Counted from the stretch's first letter, positions 34,793 to 45,184 are shown. The stretch is DNA of 64,000 bases from Xanthocytophaga flava (GCF_030068545.1 NZ_JASJOR010000017.1:147831-211830); one strand, 5' to 3'. A program made the numbers and translations. The notes: generated from the sequence alone by a model not told the origin.

Positions 34793-35584
34793 ATGGAACA
34801 ATTTAATTTCAACAATGAGTTATCAGGCAAGATTGCCTTGGTAACAGGGGGTACAAAAGGAGCCGGAAGAGCCATTGCAGAACGGCTTTTACAAGCGGGG
34901 GCGACGGTTATCATTACCGCAAGAAACGCACCGGAAAAAGAAAACAGCCAACTGCATTTTATTGCCGCCGATTTAAGTAAGGCAGAAGGAGCACAAAAAG
35001 TAGTCAGCGAAGTGCTATCGACTTATGGAAGGCTGGATATTCTAGTGAACAACCTTGGTTCTTCCGAAACACCCGCTGGTGGTTTTGCCGCATTAACGGA
35101 TAAAGATTGGGAGTCAACCCTGCAAGCGAACCTGTTGGCCCCCGTTCGGCTGGACAGAGGATTTTTACCGCAAATGATTGAACGAAAAAACGGTGTCATT
35201 ATCCACATTGCGTCTATTCAAGGCAAACTGCCGCTACACGATTCTACCTTGCCGTACGCAGCTTCAAAAGCAGGGTTGATCAATTACAGTAAAAGTTTAT
35301 CGAATGAAGTTACGCCGAAAGGTGTCCGCGTGCTCACTGTTTCGCCAGGATGGATAAATACCACAGCATCGATAGCCTGGTTGGGCGAGATTGCAAGAAA
35401 TGCAAATAGTACTGTAGAAGAAGCTCAGCAAAGTGTCATGGATGCGTTGGGTGGAATACCTTACGGCAGACCTGCCGAACCGGAAGAAGTAGCCGAATTT
35501 GTTGGCTTTTTGGTTTCACCCAGAGCCAACTACTTAACGGGAACAAATTTCGTCATTGACGGTGGCACAGTACCAACAATCTAA
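34793..35584 (+). CDS. SDR-family oxidoreductase
   Basis: 263 residues from the ATG at 34793; a frame upstream to 34721 lacks family similarity. TGGTKGAGRAIAERL (cofactor turn), NNLGSSETP, a serine in IIHIASIQGKL, YAASKAGLINYSKSL (catalytic Y-x-x-x-K), and the C-terminal NYLTGTNFVIDGGTVPT. Likely NAD(P)-dependent; substrate unknown. A SnoaL-like gene follows after 23 bp, suggesting a small operon once controlled by the divergent HxlR gene. Confidence 0.94.
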   Translation: MEQFNFNNELSGKIALVTGGTKGAGRAIAERLLQAGATVIITARNAPEKENSQLHFIAADLSKAEGAQKVVSEVLSTYGRLDILVNNLGSSETPAGGFAALTDKDWESTLQANLLAPVRLDRGFLPQMIERKNGVIIHIASIQGKLPLHDSTLPYAASKAGLINYSKSLSNEVTPKGVRVLTVSPGWINTTASIAWLGEIARNANSTVEEAQQSVMDALGGIPYGRPAEPEEVAEFVGFLVSPRANYLTGTNFVIDGGTVPTI

Positions 35585-35607
35585 TTCTAATTTAAAAGCG
35601 TACAAAA

Positions 35608-35931
35608 ATGACCTTACCTAAAGTAGTAGACGACTTAGTCTCAGCACAGAACACCTTTGATAGTGTTGCCTATGCCAATTGTTTTTCCGAAACAGCGGTA
35701 GTATCTGATGAGGGAAAAACGCACAAAGGAAGAAAAGAAATAGAACATTGGATTGCCGATGCCAACGAACGATACAAGGCTGTCATGAAGCCCGTCAGCT
35801 TTGAAAAAAACGAAACGGAAAGCCTTTTAAAAGCAGAAGTTTCAGGAACCTTTCCCGGAAGTCCAATTTTGATGACGTTTCATTTAGAAATAGCCGATGA
35901 ATTGATACAGTCATTGAAAACTACAGTCTAG
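35608..35931 (+). CDS. SnoaL/NTF2-like protein
   Basis: 107 residues with the NTF2-like pattern: DDLVSAQNTFDSVAYANCFS, HKGRKEIEHWIADANERYK, then three strands ending ILMTFHLEIADELIQSL. The cone fold often isomerises or binds small hydrophobic molecules. It follows the SDR gene by 23 bp, so both probably act on one substrate. Confidence 0.82.
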   Translation: MTLPKVVDDLVSAQNTFDSVAYANCFSETAVVSDEGKTHKGRKEIEHWIADANERYKAVMKPVSFEKNETESLLKAEVSGTFPGSPILMTFHLEIADELIQSLKTTV

Positions 35932-35979
35932 AAAGGAACATGAGTCATTCCGAATTTTGGATGAGAGTTTGTTTTACAA

Positions 35980-36026
35980 AACCAGCGCCTATGCTTTTGA
36001 AAAGCATAGGCGCTGGTTTATTTTTA
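35980..36026 (+). terminator. Strong intrinsic terminator after the SDR/SnoaL operon
   Basis: AACCAGCGCCTATGCTTTT pairs with AAGCATAGGCGCTGGTT around a 3-nt loop, followed by a TATTTTT tail. The rest of the 763-bp gap (35932-36694) holds a partial family B sequence at about 36045-36105 and the repeats listed next. Confidence 0.88.
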
Positions 36027-36152
36027 CGCAATATTTCTAGTTTAGTTTGTTTATTGCCCCTTTCATCATTCTTCCACAAACCTCTTCATTTTTTGCTTGC
36101 CTTTTCCCAAATTGGTTTATTGTCACTTACATCACTCTTCCACTTGCTCCTT

Positions 36153-36270
36153 CATTTTTTGCTTGTCCAAAAAACGAAGCAAAAAAGGACACCTTTTCCC
36201 GATCCTTCCCCCCGCAAGGCCATGGGCCAACCTCGCGGGAAAAGGATTCCCTACGCACCTACACTAACAT
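36153..36270 (+). repeat. Repeat family B, copy 4
   Basis: TTTTTTGCTTGTCC, GAAGCAAAAAAGGACAC, TTTTCCCGATCC, a CCGCAAGGCC / GGCC palindrome, CGCGGGAAAAGG and an ACGCACCTACAC end. The preceding 60 bp duplicate the flank of copy 2 (CTTCATTTTTTGCTTGC). Confidence 0.75.
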
Positions 36271-36349
36271 CCGTGATTGAAGGCATCGTGTTTTTCTTTG
36301 TACCAATTAAAAAACTCACTTCATCCCTTCAGAAACACTTTCCCCATCT

Positions 36350-36465
36350 CTGTCCTCCTGGAAGGAACTCTTGACAAATAGAGCTGTGTTTGTTGTTTGA
36401 GAGAAAGAATATTCTCCAGTCGGCAAGACCGCCGGTCTTGCCACGAGATCCTTACAGGAGGACAG
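36350..36465. repeat. Palindromic repeat family A, copy 2
   Basis: CTGTCCTCCTGGAAGGA at the left and its near complement at the right (CTTACAGGAGGACAG), with the central GCAAGACCGCCGGTCTTGCC being a near-perfect inner palindrome. Confidence 0.8.
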
Positions 36466-36694
36466 GAAGAGATTTTTTCTTTGTTTATAGGCCTCTTTTC
36501 CAGATGTAAATTTTCATATGCTGAGACAGCACTGTATGGGTGTCAGGTTAAACAGTCATTTGGTATCAGAAAGTACCGTTAAAGAAAGAAAAACATTCAG
36601 ACCGGAGGCATACATGTTTCCAATAAAGGAAAGTGGGCTGAAGAGTGCATTCACACAAAGTAACTTTAGGCTGTTTCTTTATAAGAAGCTGTAT

Positions 36695-38167
36695 TTAGTC
36701 AAATGTGACCTTACAGGTAGGCAACCAGGATTTAATCTGCTCTTTTTGCTCTGCTGAAAGCGGATTATTTTCCAATGACAATTCCTGTAAGTTGGTCAAT
36801 GCCGTAATTTCTTCGCCAATATGTAGTAGTTCATTATTTCGTAATAACAGCTTTTTCAGTTTAACCAGACTATTGATCTCAGCAGGAAGACTTGTTAACT
36901 GGTTCTTTCTTGCTTCCAGATCAGTCAGTTTAGTTAGTTTTTTTATCTCTGCAGGCAATGCTCTCAGATGGTTTATATTCATATACAGTCCGGTAAGTCT
37001 GGTTAACTTCCCTATTGCAGACGGAAGTTCACTCAATTGATTCGCACCTATATGTAACTCGGTAAGCTTCCGTAGCTTTCCTATTTCTGGTAGAAGTTCG
37101 CTAAGTTTGTTCACACTTATATTTAAGTAGGTAAGCTTAGTCAGCTTTCCTATTTCCTTAGGAAGTGAACTAAACTGATTATCGGATATATTTAGGCCGG
37201 TAAGTTCACTCAGCATTCCTATCTCAGCAGGTAAGGAAACTAATTTATTGCTTTCCAGGGATAGTCCTGTAAGTTTGGTAAGATTACTGATTGTGGAGGG
37301 TAATTCGGCCAGATGGGTGCGACTTAGATCTAAGTATGTTAGATTTGTTAAATCAGCTATTGCTGAAGGGAAAACAACCAACTTGTTTCTGTCTAGATGT
37401 AACGACTCAAGTTCGGGTAAATTAGCCATTTCCGAAGGAAGAGTTGTTAGTTTATTGTAGCTGATCCATAACTCCTTCAGCTTAGTCAGATTTCCTATTT
37501 CTGCGGGAAGCAGAGTGAGGTTGTTATTGGTTGCATTTAAAGACACCAATTCTGTCAGTTTCCCTATTTCTACAGGCAATGCAGTTAGTTGGTTTAGAGA
37601 CACGTACAAAGACACAAGTTCTGTCAGATTGCCTATTTCCGGTGGTAATGAGCGCAATTGATTGCTTCGTAATTCTAAGGATGTAAGCTTACTTAGATTG
37701 CCAATCTCTGCTGGCAATGATAGTAACTTATTAGAACTCAGTTGTAAGGTCAAAAGATGACTAAGGTCACCAATTTCTGCAGGCAAGTGCTTGATCTGGT
37801 TGCCGGACAAGTTCAGATGAATCAGATTGGTGAGCATTCCTATCTCCGCAGGTACTTCCGTTGCTTGGCTATGGTGAATAGTTAATTCCTGCAGATTGAT
37901 CAGATATTTAATCTGTGGAGGAATAACCTTCCAGTCAGAATCTTGCAAGCTCATTTTTTTTTGCGAAGAAACAAACTGAAATTTTTCCGCTAACGTCAAC
38001 ACGGTTTTTATTGGAAACCAACTACATACCAACTCGATATCCCGTGTCAACTCCTCGTAGTTCATGTGTAAAGACTGCGCAATCACCAATCCAAGCTCTA
38101 TACTTTCCAGTTGACCGGAAAATAATAGTCTCATTAGGTTTTCTTCTTCGCTGTTTGCTGATGACAT
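36695..38167 (-). CDS. Cytoplasmic leucine-rich-repeat protein
   Basis: 490 residues with no signal peptide. After a helical N-terminus (1-70), about seventeen 23-residue LRR units run to the end, of the bacterial/ROCO-like type with LPAEIGNLTKLTSL spacing, closed by a C-terminal cap (ENNPLSAEQKEQIKSWLP). There is no Roc, TIR or kinase domain. A protein-binding role is inferred; partners unknown. Confidence 0.9.
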   Translation of the reverse strand: MSSANSEEENLMRLLFSGQLESIELGLVIAQSLHMNYEELTRDIELVCSWFPIKTVLTLAEKFQFVSSQKKMSLQDSDWKVIPPQIKYLINLQELTIHHSQATEVPAEIGMLTNLIHLNLSGNQIKHLPAEIGDLSHLLTLQLSSNKLLSLPAEIGNLSKLTSLELRSNQLRSLPPEIGNLTELVSLYVSLNQLTALPVEIGKLTELVSLNATNNNLTLLPAEIGNLTKLKELWISYNKLTTLPSEMANLPELESLHLDRNKLVVFPSAIADLTNLTYLDLSRTHLAELPSTISNLTKLTGLSLESNKLVSLPAEIGMLSELTGLNISDNQFSSLPKEIGKLTKLTYLNISVNKLSELLPEIGKLRKLTELHIGANQLSELPSAIGKLTRLTGLYMNINHLRALPAEIKKLTKLTDLEARKNQLTSLPAEINSLVKLKKLLLRNNELLHIGEEITALTNLQELSLENNPLSAEQKEQIKSWLPTCKVTFD

Positions 38168-38229
38168 GGGAGCTATTCGGTAGAAAAATGGGTTCGGACT
38201 CTACAAATAAACATAGGAAAAAATAGATT

Positions 38230-40110
38230 TCAATGGTTGGTGGGTTCCCATATATTATCCGACAAATTGCTATCTGCATCATATGGCTTACCAAGCACTA
38301 ATTTCTGTATCTCTTTGATAGATTTAAATGTAAGTGTCTGCCTGTCCTTTCCGTCAGACCAACTATCGATACCAGAACTTACCTCCTGCTTAGTTCCATC
38401 TGTAAATAGAACCGTGAGATGAATGGGTAGCATGCATCCTCCTTTGTTACCAATGACTACCTTGTACTGATTACGTTTTCTGATTACCTGTTCAATAGCT
38501 AAATCGGGAGTAAACTTTTCGAAAAACCAGTTTTTCCAGAACCAGTTCAGGTTTTTACCAGAACCTGTATTGAAGCAATAGAAAAAATCATACGGACTCG
38601 GATGTTTCCCCTGCCACTGCTGGATATAATAGCGAAGAGCCTTTAGAAAAAGGCTATCCCCCAACATTTCCCGAACGTAATGCAAGCCTAAGGCAGGTTT
38701 CAGATCTTTATCAGAAAATCTGGCTTTCCCATATAACTGCGGGGTAAGCGTCATAACAGGCACATCCTGATCCGAACCCGCACTGCTGGTGAAAGAACTT
38801 ATATCGTACGTATCGGCCAGTGACGGTTTTATCATAGGTGCTAGTGTAAATTCTGACCAGGTTGCCCAGCCTTCATCCATGAAAGAATGTTTGGTTTCGT
38901 TACTCCCTACCACAAAGGGAAATAGCGAATGAAAGATTTCATGAACGGTAAAGTAAATAGCCTCATCGGCTTCAAAAGGAAGGTTATTGACCATCATTGG
39001 GTATTCCATGGCATCCAATCCTTCGAATATACATTGTGTAGCGTAGGGGAATGGAATACCTGGAAGCAAATAGCTGATAAGTTCCACTGTCTTTCGGGCA
39101 TAGTCAATGACAGGCTCAAAGGCTTTGTGCTCGGGATTATAGACTACATCCACACGAGTACGCCTATGTGTAAGTGTATCTACTGTTACACCAGACGCCT
39201 TCCAGACATAGTGATTACTGACGGTAAAGGCAAAATCGGATACATCTTTGGCTTCAAACCTCCAGGTGTTTACTGATTTTTTTTGAGTAACTGCCTCTTT
39301 TGTAAGATCCTCTGTCGTAATAATGTCTGTAATGCCATCACTATGGAGAGCAGCCTCAATGCGTTGCTGAATGGTGGGTTGATAGACTTCCTGCGGATTA
39401 CGAAGTGTACCTGTTGCCCAGCACTGGTAGTTTCCGGGCAGGGCAATAGTGACCTGAAAATTACAGAAGTCATTGTAAAACTCTTCTTTTCCGGTATAGG
39501 GATATTGGTCCCATCCGTCCAGATCATCATAAACAGCTATACGTGGAAAAAAATAGGCGATTACAAATGCACCTGAATCAACCTGGCCAGTTCGAATAAA
39601 AGAAGTTTTGTTTACTACATACGCAAAAGATAGTTTAATCTGTGTTAGCTGTCCCGGATGTATCTGTGTACCTCTGATATACATGTTTGTGCCTCGGATT
39701 ACCTGATTTTTGGAGGCGATAGATTGTCCTTCCAGTAGCAGGGACTTTATCTCAACACCATCTGTAATATCGTTAGCTTGAAGTGAAGTACTTCGCATGG
39801 ACCCTGCTTTGTATAGATTAGGAAAGAGCTTAAATACGAGTTGTTTCAGTGTATCCGGACTATTATTTTGATAAGAGATAGTCATATCTCCTGCCAGTTG
39901 TCTTGTAAGGGGATCAAAGGTAAGCTCAATCTGATAATCTGCTTTATTTTGCCAATAGGATTTGCCTGGCGAACCACTTAGACTTCGGCTCTGCGTAGTG
40001 TATGCTTTGGTTAAGTTGGTTGCTATTGGAAGCGAAACCTGTTGCGCAACGAGCAGATGGGATAAAAAGAAAAAATAAAGAAGGAGAAATCGCTTTTGAT
40101 CTGTAAACAT
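38230..40110 (-). CDS. M1-family metalloaminopeptidase
   Basis: 626 residues from the ATG at 40110, which opens a signal peptide (FLLLYFFFLSHLLVAQQ); the open frame extends to 40314 but without sense. The gluzincin site is complete: HEIFH, then E exactly 18 residues on in FMDEGWATW. The substrate-recognition block GLDAMEYPMM corresponds to the GAMEN motif. It should cleave N-terminal residues from peptides in the periplasm or outside the cell. The gene stands alone between the LRR gene and a long non-coding stretch. Confidence 0.93.
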   Translation of the reverse strand: MFTDQKRFLLLYFFFLSHLLVAQQVSLPIATNLTKAYTTQSRSLSGSPGKSYWQNKADYQIELTFDPLTRQLAGDMTISYQNNSPDTLKQLVFKLFPNLYKAGSMRSTSLQANDITDGVEIKSLLLEGQSIASKNQVIRGTNMYIRGTQIHPGQLTQIKLSFAYVVNKTSFIRTGQVDSGAFVIAYFFPRIAVYDDLDGWDQYPYTGKEEFYNDFCNFQVTIALPGNYQCWATGTLRNPQEVYQPTIQQRIEAALHSDGITDIITTEDLTKEAVTQKKSVNTWRFEAKDVSDFAFTVSNHYVWKASGVTVDTLTHRRTRVDVVYNPEHKAFEPVIDYARKTVELISYLLPGIPFPYATQCIFEGLDAMEYPMMVNNLPFEADEAIYFTVHEIFHSLFPFVVGSNETKHSFMDEGWATWSEFTLAPMIKPSLADTYDISSFTSSAGSDQDVPVMTLTPQLYGKARFSDKDLKPALGLHYVREMLGDSLFLKALRYYIQQWQGKHPSPYDFFYCFNTGSGKNLNWFWKNWFFEKFTPDLAIEQVIRKRNQYKVVIGNKGGCMLPIHLTVLFTDGTKQEVSSGIDSWSDGKDRQTLTFKSIKEIQKLVLGKPYDADSNLSDNIWEPTNH

Positions 40111-40493
40111 ACTGCTTTGTACATATAAGTACTGTAGGGTTTGAATGGATTCTTTCGCACTAATGATAGCGAAAATACATGTGGCTATAACGACAGGTTT
40201 ATAGTGATATTTTCTTTTCGCCAAATTGAAAGGAAATATTAACAGAATATCGGCCTCAAACTTTTTAATCCGTTGGTAAGTTAAGCAATAAAGGCATGCA
40301 AAAGAGAGGCTCATTGCTCAGGAAAATCATTACGATCTTCAGAGACTGAATCTGGCTGGTATATTATTGAGATGAAAGACAGTCCAGTCCATAAGTTGAG
40401 AGATTAAATATGAGGTTGTTTAGTATAAATCTTAAAGCTGCAAAGGCAGATAGTAGTAAAGTTTCATCTACCCTCATTGGTATTCTTCTACCC

Positions 40494-40560
40494 GTTGTTG
40501 GTGTTATCACCAACGACTAGCTTCCCTCCATTCATGTTGGTGATAACATCAACATGGGAG
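40494..40560. repeat. GTTGGTG palindromic repeat, copy 1
   Basis: GTTGGTGTTATCACCAAC (40497-40514) is followed by CTTCCCTCCATTCAT and a second GTTGGTGATAACA half-site, then CAACATGGG. The same 67-bp design is at 57661. It lies in the gap 40111-40644, where I see nothing else. Confidence 0.75.
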
Positions 40561-40644
40561 AAAGATTGAGGCTCGCTACAAAAATTTGCTCGTTGAGCTT
40601 CTTTATAAATTATCCTAAACAACTTCTATATAATAACACAAAGA

Positions 40645-41040
40645 TTGATGATCCTAAACACTAGTTCCAGTATGCATATTACCAATAGTATACTCTATGG
40701 TATGTTTATAGTTACTTCTATTTCCTGTCGCTCACATAGATACAATCCGGATTTGTCATTTCAAACAGCTTTCTATAATCGTTTAGATACACTAAAGGCG
40801 TTAGAAAATGATAGTGTTTTTTACAAAAATCTGGCAAAACCATACCAAACATTTCAAAATCAGATAGTTTACCTAAGTAAGGTATCTAGTATAAATGCTG
40901 AGGTCTACATAGGCCATGTTATGTATTATCAAAATAAAAGTAAATTAGACAAGGATGTGAAGAAGTGGAAGAAGTGGTACAAAAGAAATAAATACTGGAT
41001 AACATTATCTAAAGCAGATAGTATCTATAATGCTCCCTGA
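40645..41040 (+). CDS. Small putative lipoprotein
   Basis: 131 residues (or 122 from the ATG at 40672). A lipoprotein-like signal is visible (ILYGMFIVTSISCRSH, Cys at about 28). The mature part is helical and lysine-rich (SKLDKDVKKWKKWYKRNKYW). Family not recognised. The reading frame ends cleanly and the composition fits coding DNA, but support is limited. Confidence 0.55.
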   Translation: MMILNTSSSMHITNSILYGMFIVTSISCRSHRYNPDLSFQTAFYNRLDTLKALENDSVFYKNLAKPYQTFQNQIVYLSKVSSINAEVYIGHVMYYQNKSKLDKDVKKWKKWYKRNKYWITLSKADSIYNAP

Positions 41041-41186
41041 CTTTGTAAAATCCTTTTCCTCCATTTTTACTACACAATTACATATTCTATCAATCAGATA
41101 CATCCAATTACTCTGTCACCTCAAACCAGGGGATATTGAATTTACCTTTATGCAGGTGTATGTTCACTTCCTGATGACAGATTGCG

Positions 41187-42713
41187 TTACTGAAATTCTT
41201 CCAGCGGAATTTTACTCAGATGCAGATTGTCTTTGGACAGGTATTGCAACAGCACATCTCCATTGGGAAGCATAAGCCAATCGATGGATCTGATCTTTTT
41301 CTCCTCTACAATCAAATCCGTCAGCATTCTGGCTTTAAGTTGAAAGGACCTCCCCTGCTGATCTATACTGATGCAGCTAATGCGGGGCATACCTTGATTT
41401 TTGGCTGGATTTTCTTTCAAAAGAACGTGATACATAGATCGGGTATCATCTTTTTGATAGGAGCTGGCATCAAACACCGAAAACGCATCCAGAAGGTCTA
41501 TCGCCACCTCGTTTACTGGCATCGGTGTCGTTTTAAAAGAAGTATATTTGTCTACCCTGGTAATTTTTTCTAACTGACCACCGGCATTAAAGGAAAAGAA
41601 AAGCATGTCCTGTACTTTATAGGCTCCCCCCTGAGGCATGATTGCCAGAGGAATGCCTATCATACCCAAAGCAATACCGCTAGCCATACCAACGGCGAAA
41701 TTCCCTTTAGGAACTTTGTCTACTGTCTCTGCACAAAGAATCAATCCCTGTTGGGTCGGTATCAGAAAGTTTGGTAAAATCTTACTGGTTTCTTCCCGCA
41801 TAGTATCTTTGGGTAACAAAGAAGCGATTTGTGAATCAACAGCATAATAGTGAGTAAATAGTTTGTCTCCTTTTATATTCGTAGCAGTCAGAAAGAGTCC
41901 ATCATGTTTATGTTTCTTTGAGCCTTTTTCAAAATAGATCCCCATCTGATAAATCAGACTATCTTTTACTACCACATTGGTCAGAATATTTTCCTTTTCT
42001 GTTTTAGCCGCTTTTTGGTAAAATGGGGTATTGGAAACAATACTACCATCCATCGTATTAATCTGGATCAGGTTTCGTTCAATGCCATCTTTGGGAGAGT
42101 AGTCAAACCGGAGAATGTTATTTTCAATCCCACTCATCAAGTCACCAATCTTACCATATCGGGCAGTTTGTAACTCGTTTGCCCAGAACAAGTGTCCGTT
42201 TAAATCAAACTTTTGAATCTGACAGACTTTCTTTTTTTTGGGATGAACCAGATAAAACCCTTTCTCCTGAGGATTACTGAACAATGTTATATCTCCAAAG
42301 CGATAGTGTACCGACATGCGCATCAGATTGGCCACTGTGCCATTGCGATGAATGGTAAGCATATGAATATCTGCCTGCGTGACAGAGTGAAACAATATAC
42401 CATATCCTTCTGAATCAACTACTACCTTTACCGGATAGCTCTGTATGGAAATGCTGCAAGATGATTGCCCGATAACTTGTAATGCCGGGTTATAAAGGGT
42501 TATTTCCGCAAAAGTCAACGCAGTCTTGACATTCGGAGAGGAAGACGCAGTACCATGTTTTAACTTAATAGTCATCAGCCTGCCACTATCTACCACAAAA
42601 CTTGACACGGACGGCCTTCCGGAACCAAAGGAGATAGGAATGCTGATAAACTGTGAAAAGGATTGTTGTGTGAGACACCATACAAGAAGAAGCACCAAAA
42701 GAAATTGTTTCAT
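41187..42713 (-). CDS. Secreted protein of unknown function, beta-propeller-like
   Basis: 508 residues from the ATG at 42713 (the ATG at 42722 is only three codons upstream). Signal peptide FLLVLLLVWCLTQQSFSQ. The mature part has strand-rich repeats of about 45-60 residues (HRNGTVANLMRMSVHYRFGD, FDLNGHLFWANELQTARYGK, MDGSIVSNTPFYQKAAKTEK), as in PQQ- or Kelch-like propellers, plus a glycine-rich hydrophobic stretch (GMASGIALGMIGIPLAIMP). Family not recognised. Confidence 0.75.
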   Translation of the reverse strand: MKQFLLVLLLVWCLTQQSFSQFISIPISFGSGRPSVSSFVVDSGRLMTIKLKHGTASSSPNVKTALTFAEITLYNPALQVIGQSSCSISIQSYPVKVVVDSEGYGILFHSVTQADIHMLTIHRNGTVANLMRMSVHYRFGDITLFSNPQEKGFYLVHPKKKKVCQIQKFDLNGHLFWANELQTARYGKIGDLMSGIENNILRFDYSPKDGIERNLIQINTMDGSIVSNTPFYQKAAKTEKENILTNVVVKDSLIYQMGIYFEKGSKKHKHDGLFLTATNIKGDKLFTHYYAVDSQIASLLPKDTMREETSKILPNFLIPTQQGLILCAETVDKVPKGNFAVGMASGIALGMIGIPLAIMPQGGAYKVQDMLFFSFNAGGQLEKITRVDKYTSFKTTPMPVNEVAIDLLDAFSVFDASSYQKDDTRSMYHVLLKENPAKNQGMPRISCISIDQQGRSFQLKARMLTDLIVEEKKIRSIDWLMLPNGDVLLQYLSKDNLHLSKIPLEEFQ

Positions 42714-44411
42714 ATAGGACAAAGGCCAGAGAATCGGTTTTTGAGCAGTAATATAGGTAAAAAATCACATCCAAAAACATGCATATTCCGGGCATTATGT
42801 AAGTTTTCTCATCTTAACAGTACTTTTAAAGGCAATATCATCATTGATAGATCGGTTGCTTTTTATCCAGATATACATAAAAATGATATTCACAGAGATA
42901 AAGTGCTTCAAATGATATGGCTACACGCATTTTCTCAGTAGTATCATCCCCCAAATACACAATCTGTATTTTGGAAAATTAAACTTACTGGAAAAAGATC
43001 ATTAGTGGAGGAAGAACAAAAACTAACTGACTAATCCGGAAAATAAGCAAACCTTTCAAATCACTGGAGTACAGGATAAAAAACTCTTTATTAAAAACAA
43101 CGAAATCTCCATTTTTAAATGATATATTAGACATAAAAATATCCCTTTAAAAAACTCACTGTATAAACACAGAGCCAGCAAAAATACAAAGTTTTAAAAA
43201 TCAGATAGTTACAGATATCTATATTAAAGTCCGGCTATTTCACATATCCCAATCCCTCTCCTTCTTAGAGCGCATTAGAAGCGATTAGAACGATTTTGTT
43301 GGATTTTGGCATTACTAATCGACTCGTCATGAAAAATGGCTTATAAACGATTTGTCATGCCTTAAATCACATTTGCGAACCAAATCATGCAGACCTCTCA
43401 AAAAAACAGTTAATCTGAAACGCATCAGAATCGCCTATTTGAGAGAAATCCTGATCCAAAACACGTATACGCCATTCTCAGACGGTTTAAAGGTGAGATA
43501 AATTCTTTCTTTTTTGTGCTCACAAAAGAAGGAAGTTGTCCCACTAAAAGGTTACCCTTCTCTGTCCCTATATCGGGAACACTTCCTCCCTGTACTCCTG
43601 GAAAGAACACGCCTTTCCTTGCAGTTCTTCTATATAGAACATACTTCCCTGTCCTTCTGAAAGAATCCTGTGACAAATAGAGCGATGTTTGTTCTCTGAG
43701 AGAGAAATATCCCCAAAAGGAAAGGCCACCGGTCTTGTCACGGGGGTTCTTTCAGAAGGACAGAGAGTGGATGTTCCTTTCAGAAGGACAGTAAAAGGGT
43801 TTTCTTTTATTTACAAATGTCATTTCCAGAAAAGAAATGAGACAAGGTAAAGGCGGAAATATTCTTTCAGAAGAACAAAAGAGTGTTTTAGTATAAGAAG
43901 AGGGTACTCCTATCAGGAAAAGAAGCCCTTTCTTTCACAGGAAGGACTTTTTTAGTGTACAGGAGAAGCTTGCGAAGAAGCTTTTATTCTTTGAAAGGTG
44001 TACCCCTCAGAACAGGATTTAGGGAGAACCCAGTTTAGTACATTTCGCTTTTAGAAGGCATTAGAACGCTTCTGAGGAAAAGTACCTGCTAAAAGACCTA
44101 AGACATAGACAGTGGGGTGATAATCGTTTATAGCGCCTGTATGAGGCCTCAAATCCGATTTAAAAACCGGATACCGTTTCCGACATAGCTCCCAATGGAA
44201 ACCAAATATAGATTCAGTTATAAAATAAATGCAATTCAACTATTTTTCCAATACACTAATACTCCGCACCTTTATCAGAATAAAAGCACACCAGGAATCT
44301 TAATTATTATAATGATCAAAATATCCAACTTTTTAGTTTCCTGTGTAACAGCGGAATCCATAATTAGTCCTTTTATTTTTTCTTATTTCTGCGAAAATTT
44401 ATATTCATGAA
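42714..44411. other. Long non-coding stretch before the accessory island
   Basis: About 1.7 kb without a credible gene on either strand; short frames here have no motifs. It contains repeat family A copy 3 and extra half-sites (TCTTTCAGAAGAACA at about 43864, CCTTTCAGAAGGACAG at 43776), and direct repeats CGACTCGTCATG / CGATTTGTCATG near 43320-43360. It may be a graveyard of insertions at the island's left edge. Confidence 0.5.
43649..43763. repeat. Palindromic repeat family A, copy 3
   Basis: CTGTCCTTCTGAAAGAATCC at the left and its near complement at the right (GGTTCTTTCAGAAGGACAG), with the shared CAAATAGAG, CTGAGAGA and CACCGGTCTTGTCAC blocks inside. Confidence 0.85.
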
Positions 44412-44442
44412 TTTGCAAACTCTCTTTTCATGTGTAAATTTG
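44412..44442 (+). promoter_or_regulatory. Consensus Bacteroidota promoter
   Basis: TTTG (44412-44415), 19 nt, TAAATTTG (44435-44442): a full match to the TTTG / TAnnTTTG promoter. The expected start is near 44448. Confidence 0.65.
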
Positions 44443-44447
44443 CTGTC

Positions 44448-44523
44448 GAGTTACTTCAGAAGGCATTTGCAGGAATTCTGGTACAAAAACAACCAAACTA
44501 GCCTGTTATCCGGCTGGCTTTTT
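44448..44523 (+). ncRNA. Predicted small structured RNA
   Basis: Starts where the consensus promoter predicts. CAGAA (44456) pairs with TTCTG (44476), and a terminator hairpin CTAGCC/GGCTGG (44498-44517) is followed by CTTTTT. GAGTTACTTC at the very 5' end is also complementary to GAAGTAACTC at 44538-44547, beyond the terminator, so an alternative fold exists. No coding frame. The next 660 bp, to 45184, contain no gene I can support. Confidence 0.45.
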
Positions 44524-45184
44524 AGTTAAAAAGAATCGAAGTAACTCAACACATACTTTCAACACACCGTTTACTTTCAAATTTTTCGTTACTTTTTACA
44601 GTTTTTTTGCATGATTTTTAGAGTTCTTACCTCCGGTTTCTGGTCTGGTGTTTTTCACCTCAAACCGTATTTTTCTTATACGCTTTCATTGCATATCTAT
44701 TTGTACAGGTATTGTATACAGCCCCTAATGGCTAGTGACTATCCAGTAAAAAACCTTACCCATAAACAATAAAAAAAGGACCTCCCCTTTTGTGAGAGAT
44801 CCTGATAGTAGGCCAATGTAGTGATGTTTGGCGACGGAACTACAGTTGGACTTAGAATCAACCTTCTGTTTTACAGAAAGGCTGCTTTATCTTTAGTCAG
44901 AAACAAAGCAAAAGAGTATTCCTTTCGAATGCTCTGCACTATATAGGAAGTAAAAATCTATTGGAATGTCAATGGAGACTACATACGTATTCTGGTGCTG
45001 ACAAAACAAAGGTAGCAACATTGTCAGTAAAAGTAAATAGACGTATCGCTTTTTCATCGAAAAGGCAACAGTCGCTATTTGCTGAGCTGATCGGAGTTAC
45101 CTGCGTTTTGATCTGCCCTGTTTCTGATTATCCTCACAAGAGGGGGTTCTGTGTAATTAATTTTTACCACAACCTCATCTATTC

